NCBI RefSeq assembly: GCF_040744945.1
Contig: NZ_CP160453.1
Span: forward strand, 6,510,001 to 6,574,000
Length of the DNA stretch: 64,000 bases
Direction of reading: 5' to 3'
Origin: Saccharothrix sp. HUAS TT1
GTDB taxonomy: Bacteria; Actinomycetota; Actinomycetes; Mycobacteriales; Pseudonocardiaceae
Part shown: positions 16,902-25,687 of the stretch, in pieces
Layout of the letters: the number at the start of each line of letters is the position of its first letter
How positions within the stretch are numbered: the first letter of the stretch is position 1
Notes under the pieces: generated by a model
Seen by the model: the letters and a program-made list of their open reading frames with translations, nothing else
Database searches by the model: none
Told to the model about the DNA's origin: nothing
Program-made: the position numbers and the translations under genes

Positions 16902-19364
16902 GTGCAGATCCCGTGGCGAGCCGCCCCTCGCGCTGCCCTCTCCAGCCCGCTGACGTTGCTGGTCAGCGTGGTGACCGCGCTGCTGCTCAGCTTCGTGGTG
17001 GCGGCCGCGGTGCTGCACTCGGCCGCCTCCGGCAGCGCCGCGCTCGCCTACCAGCAGGACCAGCTGTGCACCGACGCGCTGCACCCGTCGCTGGAGCTCA
17101 CCGCGTTCCCGCACGAGCGGGTCGAGGAGGGCGTCAGGGCGCTCACCGCCGCGGTGCCCGACCACCCGGTGCTGATCGGCGCCTACACCCGGGAGAAGCG
17201 CACCGACTTCGGCGGCGCGCCGACGCTGGCGAAGTTCGGCTACCGGGCCGGCGCGACCGACCACCTGAAGGTGCTCGAAGGCGGTTCGAAGGACGGCCTG
17301 TGGGTGCCGCGGAGCATCGCCGCCACCACCGACCTCGAACTGGGCGAGCGCGGGATGGGCGGACGGCTGCCACCGGTCACCGCGATCTACGCCGACGTGA
17401 TCGACCCGCTGCCGGACTGGTGGTGCTCGGAGCGGCACTTCGTCGTGCCCAACGTGCTCGACCGCGACGAGCTGGCCACCGCCGTGGTGTGGGTGCCCAG
17501 CGCCGAGTCGTTCTACGACCTGCCGCCCGAGGTCACCGGCCCCGTGGACGTGACCGTGCGGTTCCCCGCCGACGTGCCGCGCACGGTCGACGAGGCGCGG
17601 GCGCTGCTGGCCGAGGGCGCCGCCCGGATCGCGCCCCTCCAAGACGGGTCCTCCCGCGAGCTCTCGCCGCTGGTGCTGCCGGTGGAGAACGCCGCGCAGA
17701 CCGCCGTCAACGTGCGGTCGGCCGTGCTGCCGCTGACCCTGATCAGCCTGCTCATCGGCCTGGCCGGGGTGGCCACGGTGACCGTCCAGTGGGCGCAGCG
17801 CCGCCAGTCCGAGCTGCGGCTGCTGTGGGTGCGCGGCGCCGGTCCGCTCGCGCTGGGCGGCCGGGGCGTGCTGGAACTGGGCCTGCCGCTGGTGCTCGGC
17901 GGCGTGGCCGGGTTCGGCGTGGCCCGGCTGCTGCTGCCCGTCTACGCGCCCTCGGACCAGCTGCCGCCGGGCACCGCGCCGGCCGCCGCGCTGGCCGTGC
18001 TGGCGGTCGTGGCGCTGAGCCTCGCGGTCGCGTTCGCCACCGGCGCGCTGCGGGCGCACCGGCTGTTCCAGGTCGCGGGCCGCGGCGACCGGCTGCGCCG
18101 GGTGCTGGCCGCGCTGCCATGGGAACTGGCCTGCGCCGCCCTGGCGGTGTGGGCGTGGAACCGGGTGCAGGACAGCGGCCTCGCCACCACGGCGAAGATC
18201 GGCGGGCTGCCGCGCATCGACGCCGCCGCGCTGGCGTTCCCGCTGCTGGTCGTGCTGACCGCGGCCCTGGCGACGGCCCGGCTGGCGCGGTGGGCGCTGG
18301 CCGCGTCGCACCGCGCCCGGCTCTGGTCCAAGCCGGCCGTCCAGCTGGCGATCCGCAGGCTGGCGGCGGGCGCCGGGCCGGTCACCGGGGTGCTGCTGGT
18401 GGGTGTGCTGGCCGTCGGCACGATCGCGGTCGGCACCGCCATCGCCGGATCGCAGGAGACCGCGCTGGAGGAGAAGTCCGGCATGTACACGGGGTCGGAC
18501 AGCTTCGCCCGGGTCCCGCCGGAGCTGACCGAGCTGCCGCCCGCGCTGCGCGGCGACTCCACCATCGTCGGCTACGTCGAGCAGTTCGACCGCACCGCCC
18601 TGGTGATCGACCCGGCGACGTTCCGGGAGGGCGCGTTCCCGTTCGAGGTCGACCCGGCGCTGCTGACCGAGCCGCTGCGGGTCGGCGACGCGCCGCGGCG
18701 CGAGGTCGAGCTGCCCGGCCTGCCGCCGATCGACCCGTCCGGGTGGGTGCCGAGCTTCCCGAAGCTGGGCACGTCCGGCTGGGTGGTGCCGGTCGACCGG
18801 ATCGAGGACCGCGACGACGTCGGCTCCTGGTACGTGTGGTCGCGGCGGCCCCTGGCCGAGGTGACCGAGGCGCTGACGGCGGCCGGCGTGAAGCTGTCCC
18901 GGCACGTCGGCGACAAGTCGAAGACGGTGCAGGGCCTGCCGTTCCTGACCATCCGGTGGACGTTCGCGTTCGTCACGGCGCTCGGCGCGGTGCTCGCGGT
19001 GGTGGCGGCGATCGCCCTGCTGCTGGCGGTGGAGGTGCGGCGGCGGCAGAACGCGGTGTCCGGCGCGTTCAGCGCCCGGATGGGGCTGGCGCCGGCCGCG
19101 ATGCTGCGCAGCCACCTGGTCGAGCTGGGCGCGGTGGCCGCGGCGGCGGTCGTCGTCGGCTTGGCCGCGAGCGCGTTGAGCAGCGGCGCGACCGTGCCGA
19201 AGCTGGACCCCGCGCCGCGGCTGACGCCGGTGCCGGAGGTGCCGGATGCGCTGCCGCTGCTGGTGACGACGGTGGCGGGCGGCGTGCTGGTGGTGCTGGT
19301 GGCGGCGTGGGTCGCGGTGCGCGCGGTGCGCTCGGCGAGGATCGGGGAGCTGATTCGTGGTTGA
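16902..19364 (+). CDS. FtsX-like ABC transporter permease
   Basis: This protein is about 820 residues long, starting at GTG 16902 (VQIPWRAAPRA); an upstream ATG at 16821 would add a non-hydrophobic Cys-rich stretch. The first helix is near residues 17-40, followed by a large extracytoplasmic domain, a helix group at about 270-430, a second extracytoplasmic domain, and a final group of three helices around 690-820. This is the duplicated MacB/FtsX-type permease plan. The stop overlaps the first ATPase gene by eight bases, giving a permease-ATPase-ATPase-hydrolase operon. Such systems export lipids, peptides or act mechanically on the envelope; the substrate is unknown. Confidence 0.85.
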   Translation: MQIPWRAAPRAALSSPLTLLVSVVTALLLSFVVAAAVLHSAASGSAALAYQQDQLCTDALHPSLELTAFPHERVEEGVRALTAAVPDHPVLIGAYTREKRTDFGGAPTLAKFGYRAGATDHLKVLEGGSKDGLWVPRSIAATTDLELGERGMGGRLPPVTAIYADVIDPLPDWWCSERHFVVPNVLDRDELATAVVWVPSAESFYDLPPEVTGPVDVTVRFPADVPRTVDEARALLAEGAARIAPLQDGSSRELSPLVLPVENAAQTAVNVRSAVLPLTLISLLIGLAGVATVTVQWAQRRQSELRLLWVRGAGPLALGGRGVLELGLPLVLGGVAGFGVARLLLPVYAPSDQLPPGTAPAAALAVLAVVALSLAVAFATGALRAHRLFQVAGRGDRLRRVLAALPWELACAALAVWAWNRVQDSGLATTAKIGGLPRIDAAALAFPLLVVLTAALATARLARWALAASHRARLWSKPAVQLAIRRLAAGAGPVTGVLLVGVLAVGTIAVGTAIAGSQETALEEKSGMYTGSDSFARVPPELTELPPALRGDSTIVGYVEQFDRTALVIDPATFREGAFPFEVDPALLTEPLRVGDAPRREVELPGLPPIDPSGWVPSFPKLGTSGWVVPVDRIEDRDDVGSWYVWSRRPLAEVTEALTAAGVKLSRHVGDKSKTVQGLPFLTIRWTFAFVTALGAVLAVVAAIALLLAVEVRRRQNAVSGAFSARMGLAPAAMLRSHLVELGAVAAAAVVVGLAASALSSGATVPKLDPAPRLTPVPEVPDALPLLVTTVAGGVLVVLVAAWVAVRAVRSARIGELIRG

Positions 19365-20022
19365 GCACGTGTTGCGGCTGCGCGAGGTCGGCGTGGACTA
19401 CCGCACGCCCGCCGGGTCGGTGACCGCGGTGTCGGACGTGTCGCTGGACGTGCCCGCGACCGGCCTGACGGTGCTGGCCGGGCCGTCCGGTTCGGGCAAG
19501 TCGACGCTGCTGCGGGTGCTGAGCCTGGTGGAACGGCCCACCCGCGGCGGTGTGGAGCTGCGCGGCATGGGCACGGCACGGCTGTCGTCACGGGCACGGC
19601 GCGCGCTGCGGCGGCGGGACGTCGCCCTGGTGTTCCAGAACCCGTCGGACAACCTGGTCGGCCACCTGGACGTGGGCGACAACCTGCGGGCGGCGGCGCA
19701 GGCGGCGGGCCGGGACGCGCCGGTCGAGGAGCTGCTGGAGCGGCTGGGGCTGCCGGGCACGGCCGCGTGGCGGGTGTCGGCGATGTCCGGCGGGCAGCAG
19801 CAGCGGCTGGCGTTCGGGTGCGCGCTGGCGCGGCGGGCGGCGGTCGTGCTGGCCGACGAGCCGACGTCGCAGCTGGACGCGGTCTCGGCGGACCTGGTGC
19901 TGGAGACGCTGGCCGACCTGGGGCGGCGGGACGTGCCGGTCGTGGTGGCCTCGCACGACCCGCGGCTGATCGCGCTGGCGGACACGAGGTTCGACCTGCG
20001 GAACGGGGTGTTGGTGGCATGA
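19357..20022 (+). CDS. ABC transporter ATP-binding protein (LolD/MacB type)
   Basis: This 221-residue nucleotide-binding domain starts at GTG 19357, overlapping the permease stop. Walker A is GPSGSGKST (about residue 42), the Q-loop is VFQNPSDNL, the signature is MSGGQQQR, Walker B is VVLADEPTSQLD, and the switch His is in VASHDPR. All catalytic motifs are intact. It pairs with the FtsX-like permease and with the second ATPase immediately downstream, with which it shares an ATGA overlap at 20019-20022. Confidence 0.9.
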   Translation: MVEHVLRLREVGVDYRTPAGSVTAVSDVSLDVPATGLTVLAGPSGSGKSTLLRVLSLVERPTRGGVELRGMGTARLSSRARRALRRRDVALVFQNPSDNLVGHLDVGDNLRAAAQAAGRDAPVEELLERLGLPGTAAWRVSAMSGGQQQRLAFGCALARRAAVVLADEPTSQLDAVSADLVLETLADLGRRDVPVVVASHDPRLIALADTRFDLRNGVLVA

Positions 20023-20663
20023 CGGCGCTGCGGGTGACAGGGGTCGAGCGGACGTTCCGGCACGCGGGCGGGCCGGTGCGCGTGCTGCGCGGCGTCGACT
20101 TCGAGGTGGCGGCCGGCGAGCTGGTGACGCTGTCCGGCCCGTCCGGGTCGGGCAAGAGCGCGCTGCTCACCGTGCTGGCCGGGTTCGAGCGGGCGGACGC
20201 GGGCGTGGTGGAGATGGCGGGCGAGGTGGTGACGAGCGCGCCGCCGTGGAAGGTGTGCGCCCTGCTGCCGCAGGCGCTGGGCCTGGCCGGCGAGCTGACG
20301 CTGGCGGAGAACGTGGCGCTGCCCATCCGGCTCGGCCGCACCGGTGGCTCGCTGACCGGGGTGACCGACCTGCTGGAGGAGCTGGGCATCGGCGCGCTGG
20401 CCGACCGCTACCCCGGCGAGGTGTCGTTCGGGCAGCAGCAGCGGGCCGCGCTGGCGCGGGCCGTGATCGGCTCGCCCTCGGTGCTGCTGGCCGACGAGCC
20501 CACCGCGCACCTGGACGGGCACAGCGCGCCGACGGCCGTGCGGGTGCTGCGCCGGGCGGCCGACGAGGGCTCGGCGGTGCTGGTCGCCACCCACCACGAC
20601 GAGGTGCACCGCGCCGCGGACCGCACGCTGACCCTCCGCGACGGGCGGATCTCCGTAGGATAG
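20019..20663 (+). CDS. Second ABC transporter ATP-binding protein
   Basis: This 214-residue protein starts at ATG 20019. Walker A (GPSGSGKSA) and Walker B (VLLADEPTAHLD) are intact, and the switch His is present (VATHHDE). The ABC signature reads VSFGQQQR rather than LSGGQQQR, so the first Gly of the SGG core is replaced, and the Q-loop region (LLPQALGL) is also unusual. With the normal neighbouring ATPase this suggests a heterodimer with one degenerate site, as known in other asymmetric exporters. It is the third gene of the operon. Confidence 0.88.
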   Translation: MTALRVTGVERTFRHAGGPVRVLRGVDFEVAAGELVTLSGPSGSGKSALLTVLAGFERADAGVVEMAGEVVTSAPPWKVCALLPQALGLAGELTLAENVALPIRLGRTGGSLTGVTDLLEELGIGALADRYPGEVSFGQQQRAALARAVIGSPSVLLADEPTAHLDGHSAPTAVRVLRRAADEGSAVLVATHHDEVHRAADRTLTLRDGRISVG

Positions 20664-20669
20664 GGCCCG

Positions 20670-21713
20670 ATGTCGCGCCGATCCGCCTCCACCGCCCTCG
20701 TCTTCCCGCTGCTCGCCCTGTTGCTGCTGGTCAGCGATTCGCCGTACCCGCCGCTGCCCGGCCCGGCCCGCGACGCGCCACGCGCGATCGTGGCGCTCGG
20801 CGACAGCACGATGGCCGGTGAGGGCGCGGGCTCCTACGAGCCGGGCACGAACGGCGAGAACGACAACTGGTGCCACCGGTCGACCAAGGCGTCGGTGCAC
20901 AAGACGCAGGTCGCGGGCGTGGACAGGGTGTTCAACCTGGCGTGCTCCGGCGCCAACTCGGAGCAGGTCGGCATCACCGACCAGGTCCGCAACACCGAGG
21001 GCTCGCAGGCCAGGCAGCTGGCCGCCATCGCGCGCGAGTACCGGGTGTCGGTGGTCGTGGTGGCGGTCGGCGCGAACGACGACCCGCGGTTCGCCGACGT
21101 GCTCGGCGCGTGCCTGCGGGCGTGGATCGAGCGCCGCGCCGACTGCTCGAAGGCCATGGCCGACGAGTGGAGGGCCCGGGTCGAGCGGATGACGCCCAAG
21201 GTGGAGCGCGCGCTGCGGGACGTCCGCCGGGCGCTGCAGGACGAGGGCTACACCCCGCGCTCGTACACGCTGGTGCTGCAGTCCTACGCCGCGCCGGTCG
21301 CGCCGGGGCTCCCGTTCGACCTGCAGAACCTGGCCGGGTGCCCGCTGCGCACGGGCGACCTGGAGTGGGTGCGGGACGAGGCGGTCGAGCAGCTGTCGGA
21401 GGGCTTGCGGACGGCGGCGAAGGCGGTGGACGCGCGGTTCCTGGACCTGTCCAAGGCCGGTGACGACCGCGAGGCGTGCATGGGTGGCGACCGGCAGGAC
21501 AGCGAGTGGTTCACCCGGCTCACGGTGGACTTCGACGGCCTGCGCGACGAGGCGCGCGCCCGGCACGCGCTGCAGGAGTCGTTCCACCCCAACGACCGCG
21601 GCTACGAGCAGTTCGGCCGGTGCATGTCGGAGTTCCTGGCCACGTCGGCGCGCGAGGCGTCGTGCGTCGCCGGCGAGGACGGCAACCTCAACGCCGTGGA
21701 GGCGAAGGACTGA
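20670..21713 (+). CDS. Secreted SGNH/GDSL hydrolase
   Basis: This 347-residue protein has an N-terminal signal or anchor helix (about 8-24). Block I is ALGDSTMAGEG with the nucleophile Ser, block III is VGANDDPRF, and block V is SFHPNDRGYEQ with the catalytic His. An internal Cys-rich segment (CLRAWIERRADC) may form a disulfide. SGNH enzymes hydrolyse esters of lipids or glycans. It starts six bases after the second ABC ATPase, so it is likely co-transcribed, and the transported or modified substrate may be an acylated envelope molecule (inference). The 3' end overlaps the next gene tail-to-tail. Confidence 0.87.
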   Translation: MSRRSASTALVFPLLALLLLVSDSPYPPLPGPARDAPRAIVALGDSTMAGEGAGSYEPGTNGENDNWCHRSTKASVHKTQVAGVDRVFNLACSGANSEQVGITDQVRNTEGSQARQLAAIAREYRVSVVVVAVGANDDPRFADVLGACLRAWIERRADCSKAMADEWRARVERMTPKVERALRDVRRALQDEGYTPRSYTLVLQSYAAPVAPGLPFDLQNLAGCPLRTGDLEWVRDEAVEQLSEGLRTAAKAVDARFLDLSKAGDDREACMGGDRQDSEWFTRLTVDFDGLRDEARARHALQESFHPNDRGYEQFGRCMSEFLATSAREASCVAGEDGNLNAVEAKD

Positions 21714-22338
21714 CCAGCGCCTCGACCTCGGCCGCGGTCCAGAACGGCGTGCGGCCGGCGAGGTGGTCGGCGATCCGCCCGGGAGCCCAGCCGTGCGCCT
21801 CGGCGAGACCGGACCCGAGCAGCTTCAGGTAGGGGGCCGACGGCCTGGTGTGCTCGACGTCGGCCGCGCCCCACGGCGCGGTGAACGTCAGCGCCGGGTG
21901 GCCGTCGTGCTCGCCGAGGTGCACCAGGGTCTCGTAGCGGCCGGGTCCGAGGGCGTGCCTGCCGCCGACCGGCACCGCGCCGAGGTCGAGGTCGGCGCCG
22001 GGCTCGCGGTACATCTCCTGCGCGGCGACGTCGGCGAACTGCGCGGCCGTGATCAGGTAGGCGCGGGCGGCGGCGACGCCGGGCAGGTCGGGGTCGTAGA
22101 ACGCCCGGCCGCCCAGCCAGACGGGCGACTCGGTGGCGAAGTAGATCCCGCCGGGCACCTCCAGCGCCCTGGTGGCGACCGGCGGGCCGGTGTCCCGGCA
22201 GCCGGGGTAGCCGCGGGTCGCCCCGACCGGCGTCCCGCCGGCGAGGTAGCAGCCGAACCGCTGGGCGTGCATGTTCGACCCGTAGCTGACGTACCAGACC
22301 AGCCGGTCCCCCGGTCGGTCAGTCGAGGCGGGGCTCAT
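21688..22338 (-). CDS. Gamma-glutamylcyclotransferase-fold protein
   Basis: This 216-residue protein starts at ATG 22338. The N-terminal WYVSYGSNM is the substrate-binding YGSN loop of the GGCT/AIG2 fold, followed by RFGCYLAGG and a long insert. The C-terminal third (PYLKLLGSGLAEAHGW) is conserved in actinobacterial relatives but is not a known domain. Classical members cyclise gamma-glutamyl amines to 5-oxoproline; this subgroup has no assigned substrate. It overlaps the SGNH gene by 26 bases in convergent orientation. Confidence 0.7.
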   Translation of the reverse strand: MSPASTDRPGDRLVWYVSYGSNMHAQRFGCYLAGGTPVGATRGYPGCRDTGPPVATRALEVPGGIYFATESPVWLGGRAFYDPDLPGVAAARAYLITAAQFADVAAQEMYREPGADLDLGAVPVGGRHALGPGRYETLVHLGEHDGHPALTFTAPWGAADVEHTRPSAPYLKLLGSGLAEAHGWAPGRIADHLAGRTPFWTAAEVEALVSPSPPRR

Positions 22339-22384
22339 CGTCCTCGACGTTCCGCGTCACGACGCGCCCCGGACGGGCGGCCGG

Positions 22385-22636
22385 TCACAGGCACAGCCGG
22401 CACGGGCGGGCCGTCGGGTGCTCGGTCTCCAGCTCGGCCCGGCCGCCGACCAGCTTCACGTAGCTGCCCACCCACGTGGAGCCGCGGGCCGGGACGCCGT
22501 TGATCGTGCGGCAGTCGGCGCGGTGCAGGACCAGGTTGGCCGGGTTCAGGCTGCGCTCGGCGTTGATGACGTACTGGTCCTGGTTGTCCGCCAGCCAGTG
22601 CTCGTAGGCGCCGCTGTCCTCCGTGAACCTCTGCAT
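22385..22636 (-). CDS. Small conserved Cys/His protein
   Basis: This 83-residue protein starts at ATG 22636. Its C-terminal half has LVLHRADCRTI and, at the very end, ARPCRLCL, so one HxxxC and one CxxC set could form a zinc site. WVGSYVKL between them resembles the C-terminal tails seen on several actinobacterial proteins. No function was recognised. It is only seven bases downstream of the methyltransferase gene stop on the same strand, so the two are probably co-transcribed. Confidence 0.6.
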   Translation of the reverse strand: MQRFTEDSGAYEHWLADNQDQYVINAERSLNPANLVLHRADCRTINGVPARGSTWVGSYVKLVGGRAELETEHPTARPCRLCL

Positions 22637-22643
22637 CGAGCCA

Positions 22644-23453
22644 TCATCCTCCGACCCGCCGCCGCCGGGTGTCCGCCATCCGGGGCGACTCGTCCCCGCC
22701 GCCCGGTCGGCGCAGGACGAGGTGGAAGAACCGGGCGATCAGCGGGTACGGCATGCGGTCGGCCAGCGCCAGCTCCAGGCGTTCGAGGTCGGCGAAGAAG
22801 GCCGGGTCGTGCTTGCGGGCGTTGTCGGCGATGTAGTCGGAGACCGCGCGGATGCCGTGGTGGCCGACGAGTTCGCAGTCCCCCAGCCACTCGACCACCT
22901 GGTCGGCCGTGTGCAGGGTGAGCGCCGCGTCGAACGTGACCGAGCGCGCCTGGTCGGTGTCCAGCGCCGCCAGCGCGCCGGCCGGGTCGAGGTGCTGGGT
23001 CGCCTGCTGCACCGGCTGTGCGTGGCGGTTCAGCGCGATCACCGACAGCAGGCCGCCCGGCGCGACCAGCGGCAGGACCGCGCGCAACGCCGACGCCGGG
23101 TCGTCCAGGTACTGGATCACGTTGTGCGCCAGCACCACGTCGTACTCGCCGCGCACGTCGTCGGGCAGGTCGGCCAGGTCCGCCCGCACCAGCCGGACCG
23201 GCAGGTCGGCCAGCGCGAACGCGTGCTCGGCCTCGGCCAGCATCTCGGCGGACCGGTCGACCACGGTCACCCGGTGGCCGCGCCGGGCCAGCCGCAGCGC
23301 GTCCGCGCCGTCGCCGCCCGCCAGGTCGAGCACGTCCGACGGCGCGGGCGGCAGGTGGCGGGCCAGGTTGGCGTCCGCCTGGGTGTAGCGCAGCCGTCCC
23401 CACGGGGTCTGCTGCCACTCCCGCCCCTGCCGCGTCGCGTTGCCGAAGGTCAC
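22644..23453 (-). CDS. Class I SAM-dependent methyltransferase (CmoM/SmtA-like)
   Basis: This 269-residue protein starts at ATG 23453. It has a Rossmann methyltransferase core: motif I DVLDLAGGDGADALRLA (about residues 40-56), motif II VTVVDRSAEML, a motif around DVVLAHNVIQYL, and LVAPGGLLSVIALN after strand 5. The following segment (RHAQPVQQATQHLDP) and overall layout resemble CmoM, which methylates a wobble-uridine modification in tRNA, but actinobacterial members have not all been tested. Treat the substrate as unknown. The start lies only ten bases from the bkdC stop. Confidence 0.8.
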   Translation of the reverse strand: MTFGNATRQGREWQQTPWGRLRYTQADANLARHLPPAPSDVLDLAGGDGADALRLARRGHRVTVVDRSAEMLAEAEHAFALADLPVRLVRADLADLPDDVRGEYDVVLAHNVIQYLDDPASALRAVLPLVAPGGLLSVIALNRHAQPVQQATQHLDPAGALAALDTDQARSVTFDAALTLHTADQVVEWLGDCELVGHHGIRAVSDYIADNARKHDPAFFADLERLELALADRMPYPLIARFFHLVLRRPGGGDESPRMADTRRRRVGG

Positions 23454-23463
23454 ACCGCCGAAC

Positions 23464-24681
23464 CTACAGATCGGCCAGGGCGGTGATCGGCGATTCGACG
23501 CAATCGGCGACGAACCGCAGGAAACCGCCCGCCGTGCCGCCGTCGCACACCCGGTGGTCGAAGGCCAGGGTCAGCTGGGCCACCTTGCGCACCGCGAGCT
23601 GCCCGGCCACCGCCCACGGCCGGTCGATGATGCGGCCGATGCCGAGGATCGCGGCCTCCGGGTGGTTGATGATGGCGGCCGAACCGTCCACACCGAACAC
23701 GCCGTAGTTGTTGACGGTGAACGTGCCGCCGGTCATCGCCGCGGGGGCCAGCTTGCCCTCGCGGGCCGACGCGGTGTGCGCGGCGATGGCGGACGCCAGT
23801 TCGGCGGTGGTCAGCGACTGCGCGTCGCGCACCACCGGCACCACCAGGCCCCGGTCGGTCTGCGCGGCGAAGCCGAGGTTCACCTGGTCGAGCACCACGA
23901 CCTCGTCGCCCTCGACCCGGGAGTTCAGCTCGGGGAACTTCTTGAGCCCCAGCACGGTGAACCGGGCCAGCAGCCCGAGCAGCGACACCGACGGCAGCGC
24001 GGCCCGCGCGGCCAGGAAGTCGGTGGCGTCGACGTCCACCCACACGGTCGCCTCGGGGATCTCGCGGCGCGACGTGGTCAGCTTCTCCGCCACCGCGCCG
24101 CGCAGGCCGCGCAGCGGGATGCGCCGACCGGACGCGCCGGACGCGGTGGGCGCGGCGCGGGCTGCCAGCTCCCGCTCCACGTCGGCCCGCCGGATCACGC
24201 CGCCGGGCCCGGTGCCGGGGATGCGGTCCAGCGCGAGGCCGTTCTCCCGGGCCAGCTGCCGCACCAGCGGCGAGATGACGGCGGGCGCCGTCGTGAGCGT
24301 TGAACTCGGGGGCGCTGGACGTTGGACTCTCGCGTCCTGTGCGTTGGACTCTCGCGGGCGGCGGGGGCGGCGGCGCGGGGACTCGGAGGTGCCGTAGCCG
24401 ATCAGGACGTTGCCGGACGACTCGGCCGCGGGCTCCGGCGCGGGCTCCGGCCCGCCGACGGTCAGCAGGACCGAGCCGACGGCCAGCTTCTCCCCCGGCT
24501 CGCCGAACCGCGCGCTCACCACGCCCTCGAACGGGCACGGCACCTCGACCACGGCCTTCGCCGTCTCCACCTCGACCACGGGCTGGTCGATGGACACCTC
24601 GTCGCCGACCGACACCAGCCAGGTCACGATCTCGCCCTCGGTCAACCCCTCGCCCAGGTCGGGCAGCCGGAAGTCAGGCAC
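23464..24681 (-). CDS. bkdC: Branched-chain 2-oxoacid dehydrogenase E2 (dihydrolipoyl acyltransferase)
   Basis: This 405-residue E2 starts at ATG 24681, overlapping bkdB by eight bases. Domain order: one lipoyl domain (1-78, lipoylated Lys42 in VETAKAVVEV), a flexible linker, the peripheral subunit-binding domain (about 136-172, SPLVRQLARENGL and TGPGGVIRRADVE), and the acyltransferase core (about 185-405) with catalytic His376 and Asp380 in FDHRVCDGG. It transfers acyl groups to CoA, giving starters for branched fatty acids. A short genomic repeat is embedded in its linker (residues about 108-130). The E3 subunit is not encoded here. Confidence 0.92.
   Translation of the reverse strand: MPDFRLPDLGEGLTEGEIVTWLVSVGDEVSIDQPVVEVETAKAVVEVPCPFEGVVSARFGEPGEKLAVGSVLLTVGGPEPAPEPAAESSGNVLIGYGTSESPRRRPRRPRESNAQDARVQRPAPPSSTLTTAPAVISPLVRQLARENGLALDRIPGTGPGGVIRRADVERELAARAAPTASGASGRRIPLRGLRGAVAEKLTTSRREIPEATVWVDVDATDFLAARAALPSVSLLGLLARFTVLGLKKFPELNSRVEGDEVVVLDQVNLGFAAQTDRGLVVPVVRDAQSLTTAELASAIAAHTASAREGKLAPAAMTGGTFTVNNYGVFGVDGSAAIINHPEAAILGIGRIIDRPWAVAGQLAVRKVAQLTLAFDHRVCDGGTAGGFLRFVADCVESPITALADL
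24295..24358. repeat. Short interspersed repeat inside the bkdC linker
   Basis: Three related units lie in tandem: GCGTTGAACTCGGGGGCG, ACGTTGGACTCTCGCG and GCGTTGGACTCTCGCG. The left part, GAGCGTTGAACTCGGGGG, matches 31924-31941 in the intergenic inverted repeat with one difference. It is translated without a frameshift as part of the E2 linker. Confidence 0.7.
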
Positions 24682-25687
24682 CGCGGACCCCCACGACCTC
24701 GTCGTCCCACTGGAGCCGGGCGACGGCGTCCAGGATGCGGTCGACGCTCGGCAGGTGGTGCTCCTCCAGCTTCGGCGGCGGGTAGGGGATGTCGAACCCG
24801 GTCACCCGCAGCACCGGCGCGTGCAGGTGGTGGAAGCAGCGCTCGGTCACCCGGGCCACCACCTCCGCGCCGTACCCGCCGAACCCGGACGCCTCGTGCA
24901 CGACGACCGCGCGCCCGGTCTTGCGCACCGAGGCGCACACCGTCTCGTCGTCGAACGGCGCCAGCGACCGCAGGTCCACCACCTCGACGTCCCAGCCCTC
25001 CTCCTTCGCCGCCTCGGCCGTCTCCAGGGCGGTCGCGACCATCGGCCCGTACGCGATCAGCGTGACGTCGCGACCGGTCCGGCGCACCAGCGCGCGGTCG
25101 AACCCGATCGAGGTCGCCTGGTCGAGCGAACCCTTGGCCCAGTACCGCCGCTTCGGCTCCAGGAAGATCACCGGGTCGGGCGAGTCGATCGAGTCGCGCA
25201 GCAGCCGGTACGCGTCGTCCGGCGTGCCGGGCGTGACGACGCGCAGCCCCGGCGTGTGCGTGTAGTAGGCCTCCGACGAGTCGCAGTGGTGCTCGACCCC
25301 GCCGATGCCGCCGCCGTAGGGCACCCGGATCACCACGGGCAGCGACACCCGGCCGCGGGTGCGGTTGCGCAGCTTGGCCAGGTGGCTGGTGATCTGCTCG
25401 AACGCCGGGTAGGCGAACGCGTCGAACTGCATCTCCACCACCGGCCGCAGGCCGTTCATCGCCATGCCGATGGCGGTGCCGACGATGCCGGACTCGGCCA
25501 GCGGCGTGTCGAACACCCGCTCGTCGCCGAACCGCGCGGCCAGCCCGTCCGTCACCCGGAACACGCCGCCGAGCGCGCCGACGTCCTCGCCGAACACCAG
25601 CACGCCGGGGTCGGCGGCCAGCGCGTCGGCCAGCGCCCGGTTCAGCGCGCCTGCCATCGACACCTGGGACTCGGTCACCGCGGTCAT
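24674..25687 (-). CDS. bkdB: Branched-chain 2-oxoacid dehydrogenase E1 beta
   Basis: This 337-residue protein starts at ATG 25687 in an ATGA overlap with bkdA. It has the transketolase central and C-terminal folds: VFGEDVGALGGVFRVT (TPP-contact Glu), FDTPLAESGIVGTAIGMA, VEMQFDAFAYPAFEQI, and IRVPYGGGIGGVEHHCDSSEAYY with potassium/TPP region residues. The C-terminal domain has VEVVDLRSLAPFDDETV. Together with E1 alpha it decarboxylates 2-oxoacids from Val, Leu and Ile (or possibly pyruvate; sequence alone does not separate these fully). The bkd assignment rests on the Lrp-family neighbour. Confidence 0.92.
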   Translation of the reverse strand: MTAVTESQVSMAGALNRALADALAADPGVLVFGEDVGALGGVFRVTDGLAARFGDERVFDTPLAESGIVGTAIGMAMNGLRPVVEMQFDAFAYPAFEQITSHLAKLRNRTRGRVSLPVVIRVPYGGGIGGVEHHCDSSEAYYTHTPGLRVVTPGTPDDAYRLLRDSIDSPDPVIFLEPKRRYWAKGSLDQATSIGFDRALVRRTGRDVTLIAYGPMVATALETAEAAKEEGWDVEVVDLRSLAPFDDETVCASVRKTGRAVVVHEASGFGGYGAEVVARVTERCFHHLHAPVLRVTGFDIPYPPPKLEEHHLPSVDRILDAVARLQWDDEVVGVRGA

